Shown here in pieces: positions 1 through 10,350 of a DNA stretch of 53,843 nucleotides. Numbering within the stretch: position 1 is the first letter of the stretch; the number at the start of each line of letters is the position of its first letter. Source of the DNA: Vicinamibacteria bacterium (GTDB lineage: Bacteria > Acidobacteriota > Vicinamibacteria > Fen-336); assembly GCA_016934575.1 (NCBI GenBank), contig JAFGSN010000141.1, positions 1 to 53,843 of the forward strand. Direction: 5' to 3'. A program made the translations under genes and the position numbers. The notes under the pieces were generated by a model that worked only from the letters and a program-made list of their open reading frames with translations, was not told where the DNA came from and did not search any database.

Positions 1-470
1 ACCCGCAAGTCCATGCTCTCGCGACGCGTGGGAGGGGCTGGGATCGAGGTGGATCAGGACTCCCCGTGGCCTATGTGGACGAGAGCGCCGCCGAACGGCT
101 CTTCAGGCACAAGATTGACGCTTGCGAGTACATCGCGCGCGTTCTGGCGAATGTGCCGGATCCCAAGCGGCATCTGGTGCACTACTATGGCGCCTACTCG
201 AACGCAGCCCGCGGAAAGCGCAAGAAGGCGGGCGCTGGCCTTCAGCCCGCATAAGACGAAGCGCCCGAAGAGTTGACGCTCGAGCAGGCGGACCGTCGAC
301 GCAGCTCTGGCGAAGCTGATCCGTCGGGTGTACGAAGTCGATCCCTTGATCTGCCCCCAGTGCGGCGGCGATATGCGCGTCGTCGCCTTTATCACCGAGC
401 CGCCGACCTGCCTGCCGACAGGCAGGTGATCAAGAAGATCCTCGATCATCTCAAAAGGCGCGACCGCGCC
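1..470 (+). pseudogene. IS91-like (Y2/putative transposase family) transposase C-terminal remnant, frameshifted and truncated by the window edge
   Basis: Frame 3 reads ...RHLVHYYGAYSNAARGKRKK..., then AALAKLIRRVYEVDPLICPQCGGDMRVVAFITEPP, and after a frame change VIKKILDHLKR. These match the C-terminal zinc-motif and 'ILDHL' tail typical of IS91/IS801-type transposases. The pieces lie in different frames with internal stops. Confidence 0.75.
406..427. repeat. Short perfect inverted repeat ACCTGCCTG-CCGA-CAGGCAGGT interrupting the transposase remnant
   Basis: 9-bp perfect arms with a 4-nt loop. Removing 20 nt restores the frame EPP|VIKKILDHL. Confidence 0.75.
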
Positions 471-1108
471 GGCCGGGCCCCGCCTTCCTTGCCTCCCCCT
501 GCCGCATAGCCCGATCGTCCGACCGCGCCGCGGCTGGCGCGGCGGGAGAGGTGTGCGACAAGTCCAACTGAGATGCCAGGAGAGACGTTCCGAAAACACA
601 TGTCGGATGTCTGGTCTCAACAAGAACGGCCTGGTCATCCTCGCCAACTGCATATTGGCCCGTCGTCTTGGCGCGAAACGGATGGATAGGCGTGACACGC
701 GAAATCAAAATTCCTATAATTTTAACCGCGGCGTGCGCGTCAGCTGTTTTTGATGATAGATTCCAGGCGCCAACGACATGCTGAAGGATGACGCGAACAT
801 ATCAGAGAACGAAACCCTCACTCCCTTCTCAAGCGTCTCGCGGGACGCGGAACGGCACGCGTCCCGTCGGGCCGAAACACGGCCAGGCGGGAGAAGCTCA
901 GGATGCGCGTCGCGCAGTCATCGCTCGACGGTGTATCGTTCATCTTCTTGAGCGATTTAAGCGGCATCCTATCCTTCTGTCTCATCACTCTGCTCGCCGG
1001 ATCGCTCCGTTGAGCGTTTCGGGATTTTCTTTCGGCGGGATTCTTGGGCCGGTTTTTTCGTTTCGCGGTTATCGCCGGCGTTCCTGAAGCCGTCTTGCGG
1101 CTCATGCG

Positions 1109-2218
1109 ATGAAAATCGAAGTATTAGTCGACGGACCAGGATTCTGGAGGCGGCTGTCTCAAGATATCGCGGCCAGCGAAAAAAGCGTCCTGGTGCAGAC
1201 CTACTCATTCGAGGGAGACGCGGCCGGCCTGGGGTTGGCGGACGCTTTGCGGCACGCGCATGCCCGGGATCGGCGCGTCCTGGTGGACGAGTTTGCCAAG
1301 CATCGGGTCAATAACAAGTTTCTCTACCAACCCCGACATCTGCTGGATCGGGGACTGTGGCGAGAAGTGCGAGCGACATGGCGCATGTATCGCGGGCTGG
1401 CGCGTGACGGGATCGGACTTCGTTTCGCCAATCCGGTCGGATGGTTCTTCACGAAACTGCCATTCCGGAATCACAAGAAGCTCGTCATCGTCGACGACCG
1501 CGTGGCCTACGTCGGAGGAATAAACTTCACGGATCACAACTTCGGTTGGCACGACCTCATGCTGCGCATCGAGAACGACGACCTTGCGAGCTTCCTGGCG
1601 CGGGATTTCGATTGGAGCTGGCATGGGCGGAGCCAAGCCACGGCGCGCAGCTTTGACGGCTTGGAGTTGCACGTGCTCGGCGGGCGCCTAAACGAGGTTC
1701 AGTTCGATTGTGCGCTTGATCTGCTCGCCGCGGCGCGGGAAGAGATTTTCGTAGAGTCTCCCTATCTGGCGCCGCCTTTCTCGGAGGCGTTGCACGCCGC
1801 AAGCGAACGCGGCGTACGCGTCGTGGTCGTCACCCCGGAGTCGAACAACTGGCCTTTGTGCGCGGACCACATCGCCTGGAAAGCGGCGACCTCGAAAATC
1901 GAGCTGCGACTTTATCCCGGACGCATGACGCACATGAAGGCGATGCTCATCGATCGAAAACGGCTGATCGTGGGCTCGACGAACTTCGAGCTCTGGAGTT
2001 ATCGATTCCAGCAGGAATTTCTGTGCATCGTGACCGATCCCGAGGTCCTGGCGCAATTCGAGGAGCGGGTCATGCGGCCGGACGTCGCGACGTCGCGACC
2101 GAATGCCGCGCGCATCACTCCATGGCGGGGCCGTCTGGCCGATCGGCGATTCGCCCTCCTGGATCGCTTCGTTCGTTGCCTGAATGGCGTTCGCGCGGTT
2201 TCAAGTTCACGTGAGTGA
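1109..2218 (+). CDS. Phospholipase D-like / cardiolipin synthase family protein
   Basis: 369 aa with two HKD-type motifs: NHKKLVIVDDRVAYVGGINFTD and HMKAMLIDRKRLIVGSTNFE. Confidence 0.85.
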   Translation: MKIEVLVDGPGFWRRLSQDIAASEKSVLVQTYSFEGDAAGLGLADALRHAHARDRRVLVDEFAKHRVNNKFLYQPRHLLDRGLWREVRATWRMYRGLARDGIGLRFANPVGWFFTKLPFRNHKKLVIVDDRVAYVGGINFTDHNFGWHDLMLRIENDDLASFLARDFDWSWHGRSQATARSFDGLELHVLGGRLNEVQFDCALDLLAAAREEIFVESPYLAPPFSEALHAASERGVRVVVVTPESNNWPLCADHIAWKAATSKIELRLYPGRMTHMKAMLIDRKRLIVGSTNFELWSYRFQQEFLCIVTDPEVLAQFEERVMRPDVATSRPNAARITPWRGRLADRRFALLDRFVRCLNGVRAVSSSRE

Positions 2219-2296
2219 AGGTCCCGGAAGAGGCGCATTTGCTGCGCGGCATGCCCTCTCGTTGACCTGAGGAATTCACGAGACGGCAAGCTAACG

Positions 2297-2887
2297 CTAA
2301 CGCCTGGGACGCGGGCCGTTCAGTCCGTAACGATTTTTCATGTCTTCGATGGCCTCGATACGAACGGGACGGCGGAGATCATGATCGGTCGGACGGTATC
2401 CGACGCCGTGCTCGGCGAGACCCGCGCGACGCATGAGACGGTCACGGTCGATAATCAACTCCTCGCGCGACGTGCCGACAAGGTCGTTCTCGCGGCTCAT
2501 CAGAATGGCCTCCTCGGGGCAGGCGTCGACGCAGAAGCCGCAATAAACACAACGTAGAAGATCGATCTCGAAGCGAACGGGATACTTCTCTATCGTCCTT
2601 TCCGGCCGCTCGCCGGCTTCGATGTGGATGCACTCGGCCGGACAGACGGTGGCGCATAGAAAACAAGCGACGCATTTGGGAGTGCCGTCAGCTCGGGCCG
2701 CCAGGATGTGTATGCCGCGATAGCGCCGAGAGACGTCGCGTTTCTGTTCCGGATATTGAATCGTCGATGCCTGCCGGAGAACGAGCGTTCGAAAAAGGTT
2801 CTTGAGCGTTTCCCAGTGACCGATGATGATCGGCCAGAAACCCGGATGGACGTTTCGATTGACGGTGAAAACGCGCGAGGACATCAT
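2297..2887 (-). CDS. nuoI: NADH-quinone oxidoreductase subunit I-like ferredoxin protein
   Basis: Two 4Fe-4S motifs, [12 protein letters not shown] and [12 protein letters not shown], in typical NuoI context. Start overlaps the nuoG stop. Confidence 0.9.
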   Translation of the reverse strand: MMSSRVFTVNRNVHPGFWPIIIGHWETLKNLFRTLVLRQASTIQYPEQKRDVSRRYRGIHILAARADGTPKCVACFLCATVCPAECIHIEAGERPERTIEKYPVRFEIDLLRCVYCGFCVDACPEEAILMSRENDLVGTSREELIIDRDRLMRRAGLAEHGVGYRPTDHDLRRPVRIEAIEDMKNRYGLNGPRPRR

Positions 2888-4449
2888 GACTCCTTGATTG
2901 CGTCGAGATCGAGTCCGGACTCGCCGATCGAGACGTGCTCAAGGCCGGAGAAGGCGGCCGTCGATCGAGACGCGAGACGGAACACGTCCCAAGCCGTCGT
3001 CGCGTCGAGCGGCCGCGAGAGACGAGCAAGAAGGTCGGAGGCAAGCCGCCAGCGGGGACGAGACTCGCCCGGCGGCTCGATCGCGCGCTCGATTCGCTGC
3101 ACGCGCCGCGCGAAGTTCACGAACGTGCCCTCGTTTTCGGTCCATGCGGCGGCCGGCAGGACAAGGTGCGCGCGCGCCAGCGCGGGCTCGTCGTTTTCGG
3201 CCATGACGGCCACGAACGGGACTTTCTCGAGAAAGATTCCAGCCGCGGGAGTGCGCAGCAACTCCGGTCCCTGAAGAAGAAGCGCCTTGACTCGCCCCGC
3301 GCGGCAAGCGCTCATGATCGCGTCGACTCCGGTTCGGCCCAAACCAAGTTCGAGGCACCCGCGAGTGTTCGGGTTTCTGTCGGCTCGCAGCAAGACGCCG
3401 TCCTCGAGGACCGCCATCCGGTCTTGAGGATCATCGACTCGGAAGTCGAGCATCCCGGACACGGCGTCGCATAGCGATTGGAAGGCGAAGAGATCCTCGT
3501 TCGTCGCCTGCGGTGAAGCGAGAAAGGCGACGTCTTCGCCTGCGTCGCGAAGACGGCTGGAGAGCAGGTCGAGCGCCTCGCCGACAGGGATCATCCCGCG
3601 ATCGTCTTCGCTTCGTAGACGAGCGCCGAGGAGACGCGAAGGAGCGCCGGCGCCCTTGTAGAGCGCTCGACCGAGGTCGCACATCCAGGAGCGATTGACC
3701 GACACATTCCGGCGGGGACGCAGGCGATGGATCTCGCCGTCGCGATGATCGATGAAAATATTGCATCCTGTAGAACACCCGGGACAAACGGAGGGCGTGC
3801 TTTCGAGGAACCAAACCCGCATACGAAAACGGAAGTCGCGAGAGAGAAGCGCTCCGACCGGACAGACGTCGGCAAGATTGCCGGCGTAATTGTGGGAGAT
3901 CGGACGGTTGTCAAAGGCGGCGATCTCGGTATGATCGCCGCGACCGACGAACCCGAGCTGATTCGTGCCCGTGACCTCGCGCTCGAAGCGGATACAGCGC
4001 GAACAGAGGACGCAGCGCTCGGCGTCCAGCACGATTGGGCCCAGATCGACGACCTTGCGTTTCCGGACCTTTTCATCAAGAGAGATTCGCGCGTCATGCA
4101 ATCCATGCTCCATGTACTGGTCTTGGAGATAGCATTCTCCGGCCTGGTCGCAGACTGGACAGTCGATCGGATGGTTGACGAGCAGCAGCTCGAGCGTCGC
4201 GCGACGCGCCTTGCGGACTTGGGGCGAATCGGTGTGGACGACCATGCCGTCCGTGACCATCGTGCTGCATGCGGTCTGCGGCTTGGACGAGCCCTCGATT
4301 TCGACGACGCACATGCGGCAATTGCCGTCGACCGAAAGATCCGGGTGCCAGCAGAAGTGAGGGATTCGGATTCCAAGTCGCTGAGCCGCGAGGATGATCG
4401 AAGTTCCCGGCTCGACCTCGATTTCACGTCCGTCGATCATGCACTTCAT
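2884..4449 (-). CDS. nuoG: NADH-quinone oxidoreductase subunit G-like protein (2Fe-2S, 4Fe-4S, molybdopterin-oxidoreductase-like domains)
   Basis: [88 protein letters not shown]. Internal ATG at 4449 forms an ATGA overlap with the nuoCD stop. Confidence 0.88.
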   Translation of the reverse strand: MKCMIDGREIEVEPGTSIILAAQRLGIRIPHFCWHPDLSVDGNCRMCVVEIEGSSKPQTACSTMVTDGMVVHTDSPQVRKARRATLELLLVNHPIDCPVCDQAGECYLQDQYMEHGLHDARISLDEKVRKRKVVDLGPIVLDAERCVLCSRCIRFEREVTGTNQLGFVGRGDHTEIAAFDNRPISHNYAGNLADVCPVGALLSRDFRFRMRVWFLESTPSVCPGCSTGCNIFIDHRDGEIHRLRPRRNVSVNRSWMCDLGRALYKGAGAPSRLLGARLRSEDDRGMIPVGEALDLLSSRLRDAGEDVAFLASPQATNEDLFAFQSLCDAVSGMLDFRVDDPQDRMAVLEDGVLLRADRNPNTRGCLELGLGRTGVDAIMSACRAGRVKALLLQGPELLRTPAAGIFLEKVPFVAVMAENDEPALARAHLVLPAAAWTENEGTFVNFARRVQRIERAIEPPGESRPRWRLASDLLARLSRPLDATTAWDVFRLASRSTAAFSGLEHVSIGESGLDLDAIKES

Positions 4450-6167
4450 CGATCCAGCTCTCCGGCGATGACGTTCAGTCCGCCGATGATGGCGATGGCG
4501 TCTGCGATCATGCCTCCCTTGATGAGCCGTGGGTAGGCCTGATAGAGGTTGAAGCATGGCGGGCGAACCTTGACGCGCCATGGACACTTGCGGCCGTCGC
4601 TCACGACGAAGTATCCAAGCTCGCCGTTGGCGGCTTCGGTGTAGCCGTAGATCTCGCCCGCCGGAGGCAAGATGCCCTCGAAGACGAGCTTGAAATGATT
4701 CATGAGGGCCTCGATGTTCTCGAACACCGCCGACTTCGGCGGCAACGCGACCCTCTTGTCGTCGACGATCACGGGACCGCCGGGCAGGCTTGCAAGCGCC
4801 TGTTCGACGATACGCAGACTCTGTCGCATCTCCTCCATTCGAACGAGATAGCGGTCGAAGCTGTCCCCGACGGCGCCTGTCGGAACGTCGAAGTCGTATT
4901 GCTCGTAACCCGAGTAGGGATGATTCTTGCGTACGTCATAGGCGACTCCCGAACCGCGAAGACAGGGGCCGGTCCATCCATAGGAGAGAGCGTCGTCGGC
5001 CGAAAGAACGCCGACTTCGCGCATACGCCTGACGAAGATCACGTTGCGCGTCAGCAGGCGGTCGGCCTGATCGATCACCTCGCGAGCCGCCGAGATCGCC
5101 TTTCGGCACAGGGCGTCGAAATCCTCCGGCACGTCCTGCGCCAGGCCGCCGATGCGAACGTATGACACGGTCAGGCGCGCTCCGCAGCACGCCTCGAGGA
5201 CGTCGTATATCGCTTCGCGCGCTCGGAAGGTGACGAAGAACGGCGTGATCGCGCCGAGATCGACGACGTTCGCGCCGATGCACACGATGTGATCCATGAC
5301 GCGCGAGAGCTCGGAGAGAACGACGCGCACGGCTTCGGCGCGCGGCGGAGCCTTTATGCCCAACAGCTTTTCAACCGCCAGCGCCCAGCCGTGGCCGTTC
5401 ATGAACGGAGAGCAATAATTAAGCCGATCGGTATAGGGAATGATCTGCCAGTAAGTGCGCGCCTCCGCCATTTTCTCGAAGTTGCGGTGCATGTAGCCGA
5501 GATCAGGCGCGGCGTCGACGATCGTTTCGCCGTCCAACAAAAGCTGAACGCGGAACGTGCCATGCATCGAGGGGTGGGAGGGGCCGAGGTTGACGACCAT
5601 CCCCTGGGAGTCTTGCGGCACGTCGAGCACCCGCTCGGCGCATTTTCCAGGCGCGTGTCGTCGCGCGGTCGGGTAGTCCTTGCGCATCGGATGACCGACG
5701 AAAGACTCGTGCGTGAGGATTCGCTTGAGGTTGGGATGGCCGCGGAAGACGATGCCGAAGAGATCGTACGCCTCGCGCTCGAACCAGTTCGCTCCCTTGA
5801 AGACTTTCGTAAGCGTGTCGAGCCGCGGGTCGGATTCGGGGAGCGGAGTTGTCACGCGAATGTGGCGCTTCGTCGAGACCGAGTACAGATGGAGCACGAT
5901 CTCGAAGCGTTCCGAACGATCGACACGACCCTGGCGATCGACCGCGCAGAGGTCGAGGAACAGCTTGAAGTCGCAATCGAGATGATCACGGAGGAGAACG
6001 GCCGCCGCCGCCCATGTTTCCCGTTTCACCGTGATCGACAGATCGCCGCGGAACTCCCGGATCATGACGACGCCGCCGGGCAGATTCGCATGCATGATCC
6101 CGGCGATCGACGACGGCGGGCGATCCGAGCGTTGAGAGTCGGACAATGCAGAGTCGGGAAACGGCAT
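4446..6167 (-). CDS. nuoCD: Fused NADH-quinone oxidoreductase subunit C/D
   Basis: N-terminal NuoC (FKGANWFEREAYDLFGIVFRGHPNLKRILTHESFVGHPMRKDYP) fused to NuoD (NLGPSHPSMHGTFRVQLLLDGETIVDAAPDLGYMHRNFEK). Confidence 0.92.
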   Translation of the reverse strand: MPFPDSALSDSQRSDRPPSSIAGIMHANLPGGVVMIREFRGDLSITVKRETWAAAAVLLRDHLDCDFKLFLDLCAVDRQGRVDRSERFEIVLHLYSVSTKRHIRVTTPLPESDPRLDTLTKVFKGANWFEREAYDLFGIVFRGHPNLKRILTHESFVGHPMRKDYPTARRHAPGKCAERVLDVPQDSQGMVVNLGPSHPSMHGTFRVQLLLDGETIVDAAPDLGYMHRNFEKMAEARTYWQIIPYTDRLNYCSPFMNGHGWALAVEKLLGIKAPPRAEAVRVVLSELSRVMDHIVCIGANVVDLGAITPFFVTFRAREAIYDVLEACCGARLTVSYVRIGGLAQDVPEDFDALCRKAISAAREVIDQADRLLTRNVIFVRRMREVGVLSADDALSYGWTGPCLRGSGVAYDVRKNHPYSGYEQYDFDVPTGAVGDSFDRYLVRMEEMRQSLRIVEQALASLPGGPVIVDDKRVALPPKSAVFENIEALMNHFKLVFEGILPPAGEIYGYTEAANGELGYFVVSDGRKCPWRVKVRPPCFNLYQAYPRLIKGGMIADAIAIIGGLNVIAGELDR

Positions 6168-6169
6168 GC

Positions 6170-6871
6170 TCAGTCCCGGTCTCCATCAGGAGCTTGGACG
6201 CCGGAAGCGGGATTTCCGAAGGCGATCACGCCTCGAGGCGCAAGGCCCTGCTTCGCTCGTGCGTCGTCATCGGCGGCCCATGCGGCGCGGCGCGCGCGGC
6301 GGTCGAAGACCGCGTCTCCGGAAGCGCCCAGTCGATGGGCGCCCTGCGGCTCCGATTGACGAACGCCTTCTTTAATCCGTTCCTGTATCTTCATTACGGC
6401 GGCAAGGAGCGCTTCGGGAGCGGGCGGGCATCCGGGAACGTATACGTCCACAGGAACGATTTCATCGATGCCTTGCATGACGTGATACGAGCGATAGAAA
6501 CCGCCCGTGCAGGCGCAGACGCCCATCGCGACGACCCACTTGGGCTCGGGCATCTGGTCGTAGATCGTCTTGAGGACCGGCGCCAGCTTGTCGGGGATCG
6601 TGCCCGCGACGAAAAGCAGATCCGCCTGTCTCGGCGAGAAGCGCAGCACCTCGGCTCCGAAACGAGCGACATCGTAGTGCGAGGCCGACATGGCCATGAA
6701 CTCGATGGCGCAACAGGCCGTGCCGAAAGGCATGGGCCACAGTGAGGACTTGCGCCCCCATTTAACGACGGCGTCGAGGCGCGTGGTGATGACGTCGCCG
6801 CCGGCGTGAACGCCGGGATAGGTTGGGTCCACGAACTTGCCGCGAAACACGTCAAGCAGGCGCATTGTCAT
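6170..6871 (-). CDS. nuoB: NADH-quinone oxidoreductase subunit B
   Basis: [19 protein letters not shown]..., [38 protein letters not shown]. Confidence 0.93.
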   Translation of the reverse strand: MTMRLLDVFRGKFVDPTYPGVHAGGDVITTRLDAVVKWGRKSSLWPMPFGTACCAIEFMAMSASHYDVARFGAEVLRFSPRQADLLFVAGTIPDKLAPVLKTIYDQMPEPKWVVAMGVCACTGGFYRSYHVMQGIDEIVPVDVYVPGCPPAPEALLAAVMKIQERIKEGVRQSEPQGAHRLGASGDAVFDRRARRAAWAADDDARAKQGLAPRGVIAFGNPASGVQAPDGDRD

Positions 6872-6989
6872 TCTCGTCTATCCGGATTTCCGGGAGCTGC
6901 GTCCCGTCCAGACCCGTCTGAAACGAACCGGACTCGTTCTGATTTTAGCCGATCCTTTCGGAAAAGTGCGTGAGGGACGGAGGAATACG

Positions 6990-8297
6990 TTATGCGCGGC
7001 GCTCGGAGCGTCCGAGCCAGTGCTCCGGCCACATGCGTGGCTCCGGATTGGGAGCAACAATGGCCTGCTCGATCGCGTTCTCATATGCCGCGAGACATCG
7101 GGCCGGCGAGTGGCGTTCCTGGACGAAACGACGGGCGCGATCTCCCAGCCGCTGGCGGAGATCGGGGCGATGCGCCAGTCGGAGAATGGCGCGTGTCACT
7201 TCGCCTTCCTCGTCGGTCACGTCCGCGCGTATAACCGTTTCCAAGGGGATCTCGTTCTGATGCTCCAGATCGGAGATGACGGTTGGACGTCCTTGGGACA
7301 GCACGCGAAGCAGAGCCGCCGATGTCTCGCGGGCAGTGGGGTAGCGCAACTGAACGACGAGATCGGCCGCCTCCATATGCGTAGGAAGATCGCCGAAGGG
7401 CACATGCCCCGTGATGACGGCTCGCTTTCCGACGCCGAGCTTTTCGATCAAGCATTTCAGGTCGGCGGCGTCCGGCGCCGTCCCGACGAGCAGCAGGCGC
7501 AGATGTGGAAGATGGACCGCGGCGCGCGCGACGGCCCGGGCCAGGGTCTCGATGCGTTTTTCAGGCGTCAGAAGCCCGAAGCCTCCCACGACGAAATCTT
7601 CCTTCTCGATGCCATAACGCGCGCGGAGAGCGGCAACGTCATCGGCCTTCGCCGGAATCGGCTCGGCGGCCATGGGGATCGTGAGAACGAGCGCCTCGGG
7701 GATCTCCGCGCGGATTGCTTGAGCCATGAATTCATTGTGCACGGCGGTGATGCGCGCGGACTCGACGGGAAGTCGGAACATCGGATAGGCGTAAGGGAGC
7801 AGCGTCCCCACGGTTTCGAGGTGCGTTTCCGCCAGACGTCCGGCCTGCGCGGGATAGGAGTACTCGACTTCGGCCTTGTAGCGGGCGATCGAGTCGCGCG
7901 CGCGGTCTCGCAAAACCGCGTTCGACGAGTCGCGCGCGTAGGCGCGGACCTCGGCGGAGTCGAGAAAAGTCAAGGCGCGCGAGTGATGCAGAACCAGATC
8001 ATGGAGGACGAGCAGGCCGGGAACGCGCGCGAGGAAAGGATAGACAAAGGCGTGCGCGGGCGCATTGCCCATCTGATAGATCGCCAGGTCGAAGGGCCGT
8101 TTCTCGTGTATTCCCAGGAAGGCGCGCGATTGGCGGAAGGCGCAGGCCTCGGGAAGACGCCGCCGCTCGATCTCGTCTTGATCATGGAAGACTTCCAGCT
8201 CGTATCGATCGGCGATCAGGGCGAGCACGTCGGCGCTGTAATCCGCGATGCCGGTCGCGGCGGGCGGCAGCGGCGACAGGAAAGCGAGGCGTCTCAC
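6990..8297 (-). CDS. Glycosyltransferase, GT4-like
   Basis: N-terminal MRRLAFLSPLPPAATGIADYSADVL; C-terminal FGLLTPEKRIETLARA...LLLVG...ITGHVPFGDLPTHMEAADLVVQLRYPTARETSAALLRVLSQGRPTVISD. Confidence 0.85.
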   Translation of the reverse strand: MRRLAFLSPLPPAATGIADYSADVLALIADRYELEVFHDQDEIERRRLPEACAFRQSRAFLGIHEKRPFDLAIYQMGNAPAHAFVYPFLARVPGLLVLHDLVLHHSRALTFLDSAEVRAYARDSSNAVLRDRARDSIARYKAEVEYSYPAQAGRLAETHLETVGTLLPYAYPMFRLPVESARITAVHNEFMAQAIRAEIPEALVLTIPMAAEPIPAKADDVAALRARYGIEKEDFVVGGFGLLTPEKRIETLARAVARAAVHLPHLRLLLVGTAPDAADLKCLIEKLGVGKRAVITGHVPFGDLPTHMEAADLVVQLRYPTARETSAALLRVLSQGRPTVISDLEHQNEIPLETVIRADVTDEEGEVTRAILRLAHRPDLRQRLGDRARRFVQERHSPARCLAAYENAIEQAIVAPNPEPRMWPEHWLGRSERRA

Positions 8298-9580
8298 CGT
8301 CGGGCGATGAGCGCGTACTCGCGCGGAGCGTAGAGCAAGCCGTTCAGGCGTTCGACGTTCTCGTTCATGAGTTGCGCCGCGTACGGCGGGAGACCGTCCG
8401 TCGGGATCGGCTGGAGCCGAACCGCGGGATCGACCGCCGCGCGATAGTCGATGCGCACGTCGTTGAATCCCTGCGCCGCCGCGAGGAATCGCAAGGTGTC
8501 GGGGTGGAGCGGGCGTTCATGAGAAAGATCGCGCGTGAAGACATCAAGAAATCCGATCACGGAGCAGGGATTGACGGTTTCCAGCAGCAGCAGTCCGCCG
8601 GGTCGCAGGACGCGGCGCGCTTCCGACAACACTTCGAGCAGGACTCGCGGCGGCAGATGCTCCGCCACCTGAGCGGCGAAAACGCCGCCGGCGCCGGCGT
8701 CGTTCAGCCCTTTCAGAAACGCGAGCAAGTCGCCCTCGGCGACGTCGAGACCGCGGGCGCGCCCCTCGCGCGCCAGTGAGCCGTTGCTCTCGACGCCGCG
8801 GGCCGTGACGCCTTTCTCGCCGAGCAACTCGAGGAACTCGCCGCGTCCGCAGCCGAGATCGATGACGGGCGCCGCGTCGAGAAAGAGATCGACGTGGGAG
8901 GCAAGGCGTTCGCGAATCTCCTCGCGCGAGCCGCGAAAGCGGCCGGCAAATGCGTTCTGGAGCGCTTCGCCGACAACGATTGCGGGATCCGCGGCCGGCG
9001 GATTCAAGGAGCCGGACGAGGCGAGCGTCGCGCGCCATGCCGCGAACTCCGCGCCGACGGTTTCGATGCGGTCGCGCAATGCCAGAAGCCCTTCGATCCG
9101 GCGTCCAAGCGATTCGAGACGGCGGTCGAACGCCTCGAGGATCAGCTCGGAGCGCATCGTCGCTTGCGACGACGCCATGCGGTCGCGGGCGTCGACGAGC
9201 GGCAGCACGCGCTGGAGATAAAGCACAAGCGACGACGCCAGATCGCGCAGATGCGCATGCAGGCGCGCGGTCTCCACGAGTTGCCCGTTCATGATCTGAA
9301 CAAGGAAAGAGTTGAAGTCGCGCTGGCGGTTCAGGCGCGGTCTCATCCAGTCCATGACGCGCCGCCAGAGCGGACGCCAGAGCGGACGCGGCGGCGCCGG
9401 GGCGGGCGCATCCCAGAGCACGTTGAGGCGTCTTACAAGCTCCGGTTGATCCGGAAGGCTTTCGGCGGGCAGCGGAAAGGACGACAGCGCGTCGATGCGC
9501 GCCAGTCTTTCGGAATACTGCCTTTCTGCTTCCTCGAGCTTCGCGCGCAACGCCTTGATGTCGGAGCTATCAAATTCCAA
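8294..9580 (-). CDS. Class I SAM-dependent methyltransferase with N-terminal helical/coiled-coil region
   Basis: VIDLGCGRGEFLELLGEKGVTARGVE motif I, EHLPPRVLLEVLSEARRVLRPGGLLLLETVNP. 4-bp overlap with the downstream glycosyltransferase. Confidence 0.85.
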   Translation of the reverse strand: MEFDSSDIKALRAKLEEAERQYSERLARIDALSSFPLPAESLPDQPELVRRLNVLWDAPAPAPPRPLWRPLWRRVMDWMRPRLNRQRDFNSFLVQIMNGQLVETARLHAHLRDLASSLVLYLQRVLPLVDARDRMASSQATMRSELILEAFDRRLESLGRRIEGLLALRDRIETVGAEFAAWRATLASSGSLNPPAADPAIVVGEALQNAFAGRFRGSREEIRERLASHVDLFLDAAPVIDLGCGRGEFLELLGEKGVTARGVESNGSLAREGRARGLDVAEGDLLAFLKGLNDAGAGGVFAAQVAEHLPPRVLLEVLSEARRVLRPGGLLLLETVNPCSVIGFLDVFTRDLSHERPLHPDTLRFLAAAQGFNDVRIDYRAAVDPAVRLQPIPTDGLPPYAAQLMNENVERLNGLLYAPREYALIARR

Positions 9581-9771
9581 TCTTACGCTCGATCACGCCC
9601 GCGCCGGGCGGCGATGAATCTCTCCGTGGCATCCGCGCGCGCAATTGCGCGGGTTGGATCACGGGAAACGACGGCGCGGTCATCGGAGGCCGCCCGGCGT
9701 CATGCTGATTGCGGCCATGCCGCGCTCGGGAAGAGTGCACGAAGGCGATACTATCATGACGACGCGGAACG

Positions 9772-10350
9772 TCAGATTGATGAATCGTGAGGCGTGCGAA
9801 TGAGCGCCAAAAATTCCTCGCGCGTCTGAATCTGCTCGCGGAATGAACCCAGCATGCAGGACGTGACCGCCACCGTGTTTTGTTGCTGCACGCCGCGCAT
9901 CATCATGCAAAAGTGCTTGGCCTCGATGACGACGCCCACGCCCCTGGGCGCCAGGCAGTCCTCGATCGTGCGGGCGATCTGTACCGTCAGGCGTTCCTGA
10001 ACCTGAAGACGGCGGCAGTAGAGATCGACCAGGCGCGGAATCTTGGAGAGTCCGACGATCCGGTTGTTCGGCAGATACGCCACGTGCGCCTTGCCGACGA
10101 AGGGCAGCATATGGTGCTCGCACAGGCTATAAACGTCGATATTCTTGATGATGACCATCTCGTCGTATTCGACGTTGAATAGCGCGCTCGTGAGCAATTC
10201 GCGCGGGTCCTGGCCGTATCCTCGCGTCAGAAACTGGAGGGCTTTCTCGACCCGGGCGGGCGTGCGTTCGAGGCCCTCGCGGCCGGGATCCTCGCCGAGC
10301 AAGCGGAGTATCTCCTTGACGTGAGCGTGAATGGCGTCGTCATTGGCCAC
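9772..10350 (-). CDS. folE: GTP cyclohydrolase I
   Basis: [55 protein letters not shown]...[19 protein letters not shown]. Confidence 0.96.
   Translation of the reverse strand: MANDDAIHAHVKEILRLLGEDPGREGLERTPARVEKALQFLTRGYGQDPRELLTSALFNVEYDEMVIIKNIDVYSLCEHHMLPFVGKAHVAYLPNNRIVGLSKIPRLVDLYCRRLQVQERLTVQIARTIEDCLAPRGVGVVIEAKHFCMMMRGVQQQNTVAVTSCMLGSFREQIQTREEFLALIRTPHDSSI

Noticed and set aside
54-698. 214-aa minus-strand ORF over the transposase remnant
   Set aside because: Antisense to the recognisable IS91-like fragments. No coherent motif.
9363-9386. 12-bp tandem duplication (CGCCAGAGCGGA x2, giving RPLWRPLW) in the methyltransferase gene
   Set aside because: Only two copies, in frame; ordinary short coding repeat.
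9638-9651. 14-bp palindrome CGCGCAATTGCGCG between folE and the methyltransferase gene
   Set aside because: Short and CG-dinucleotide-driven in a GC-rich spacer. Not convincing on its own.
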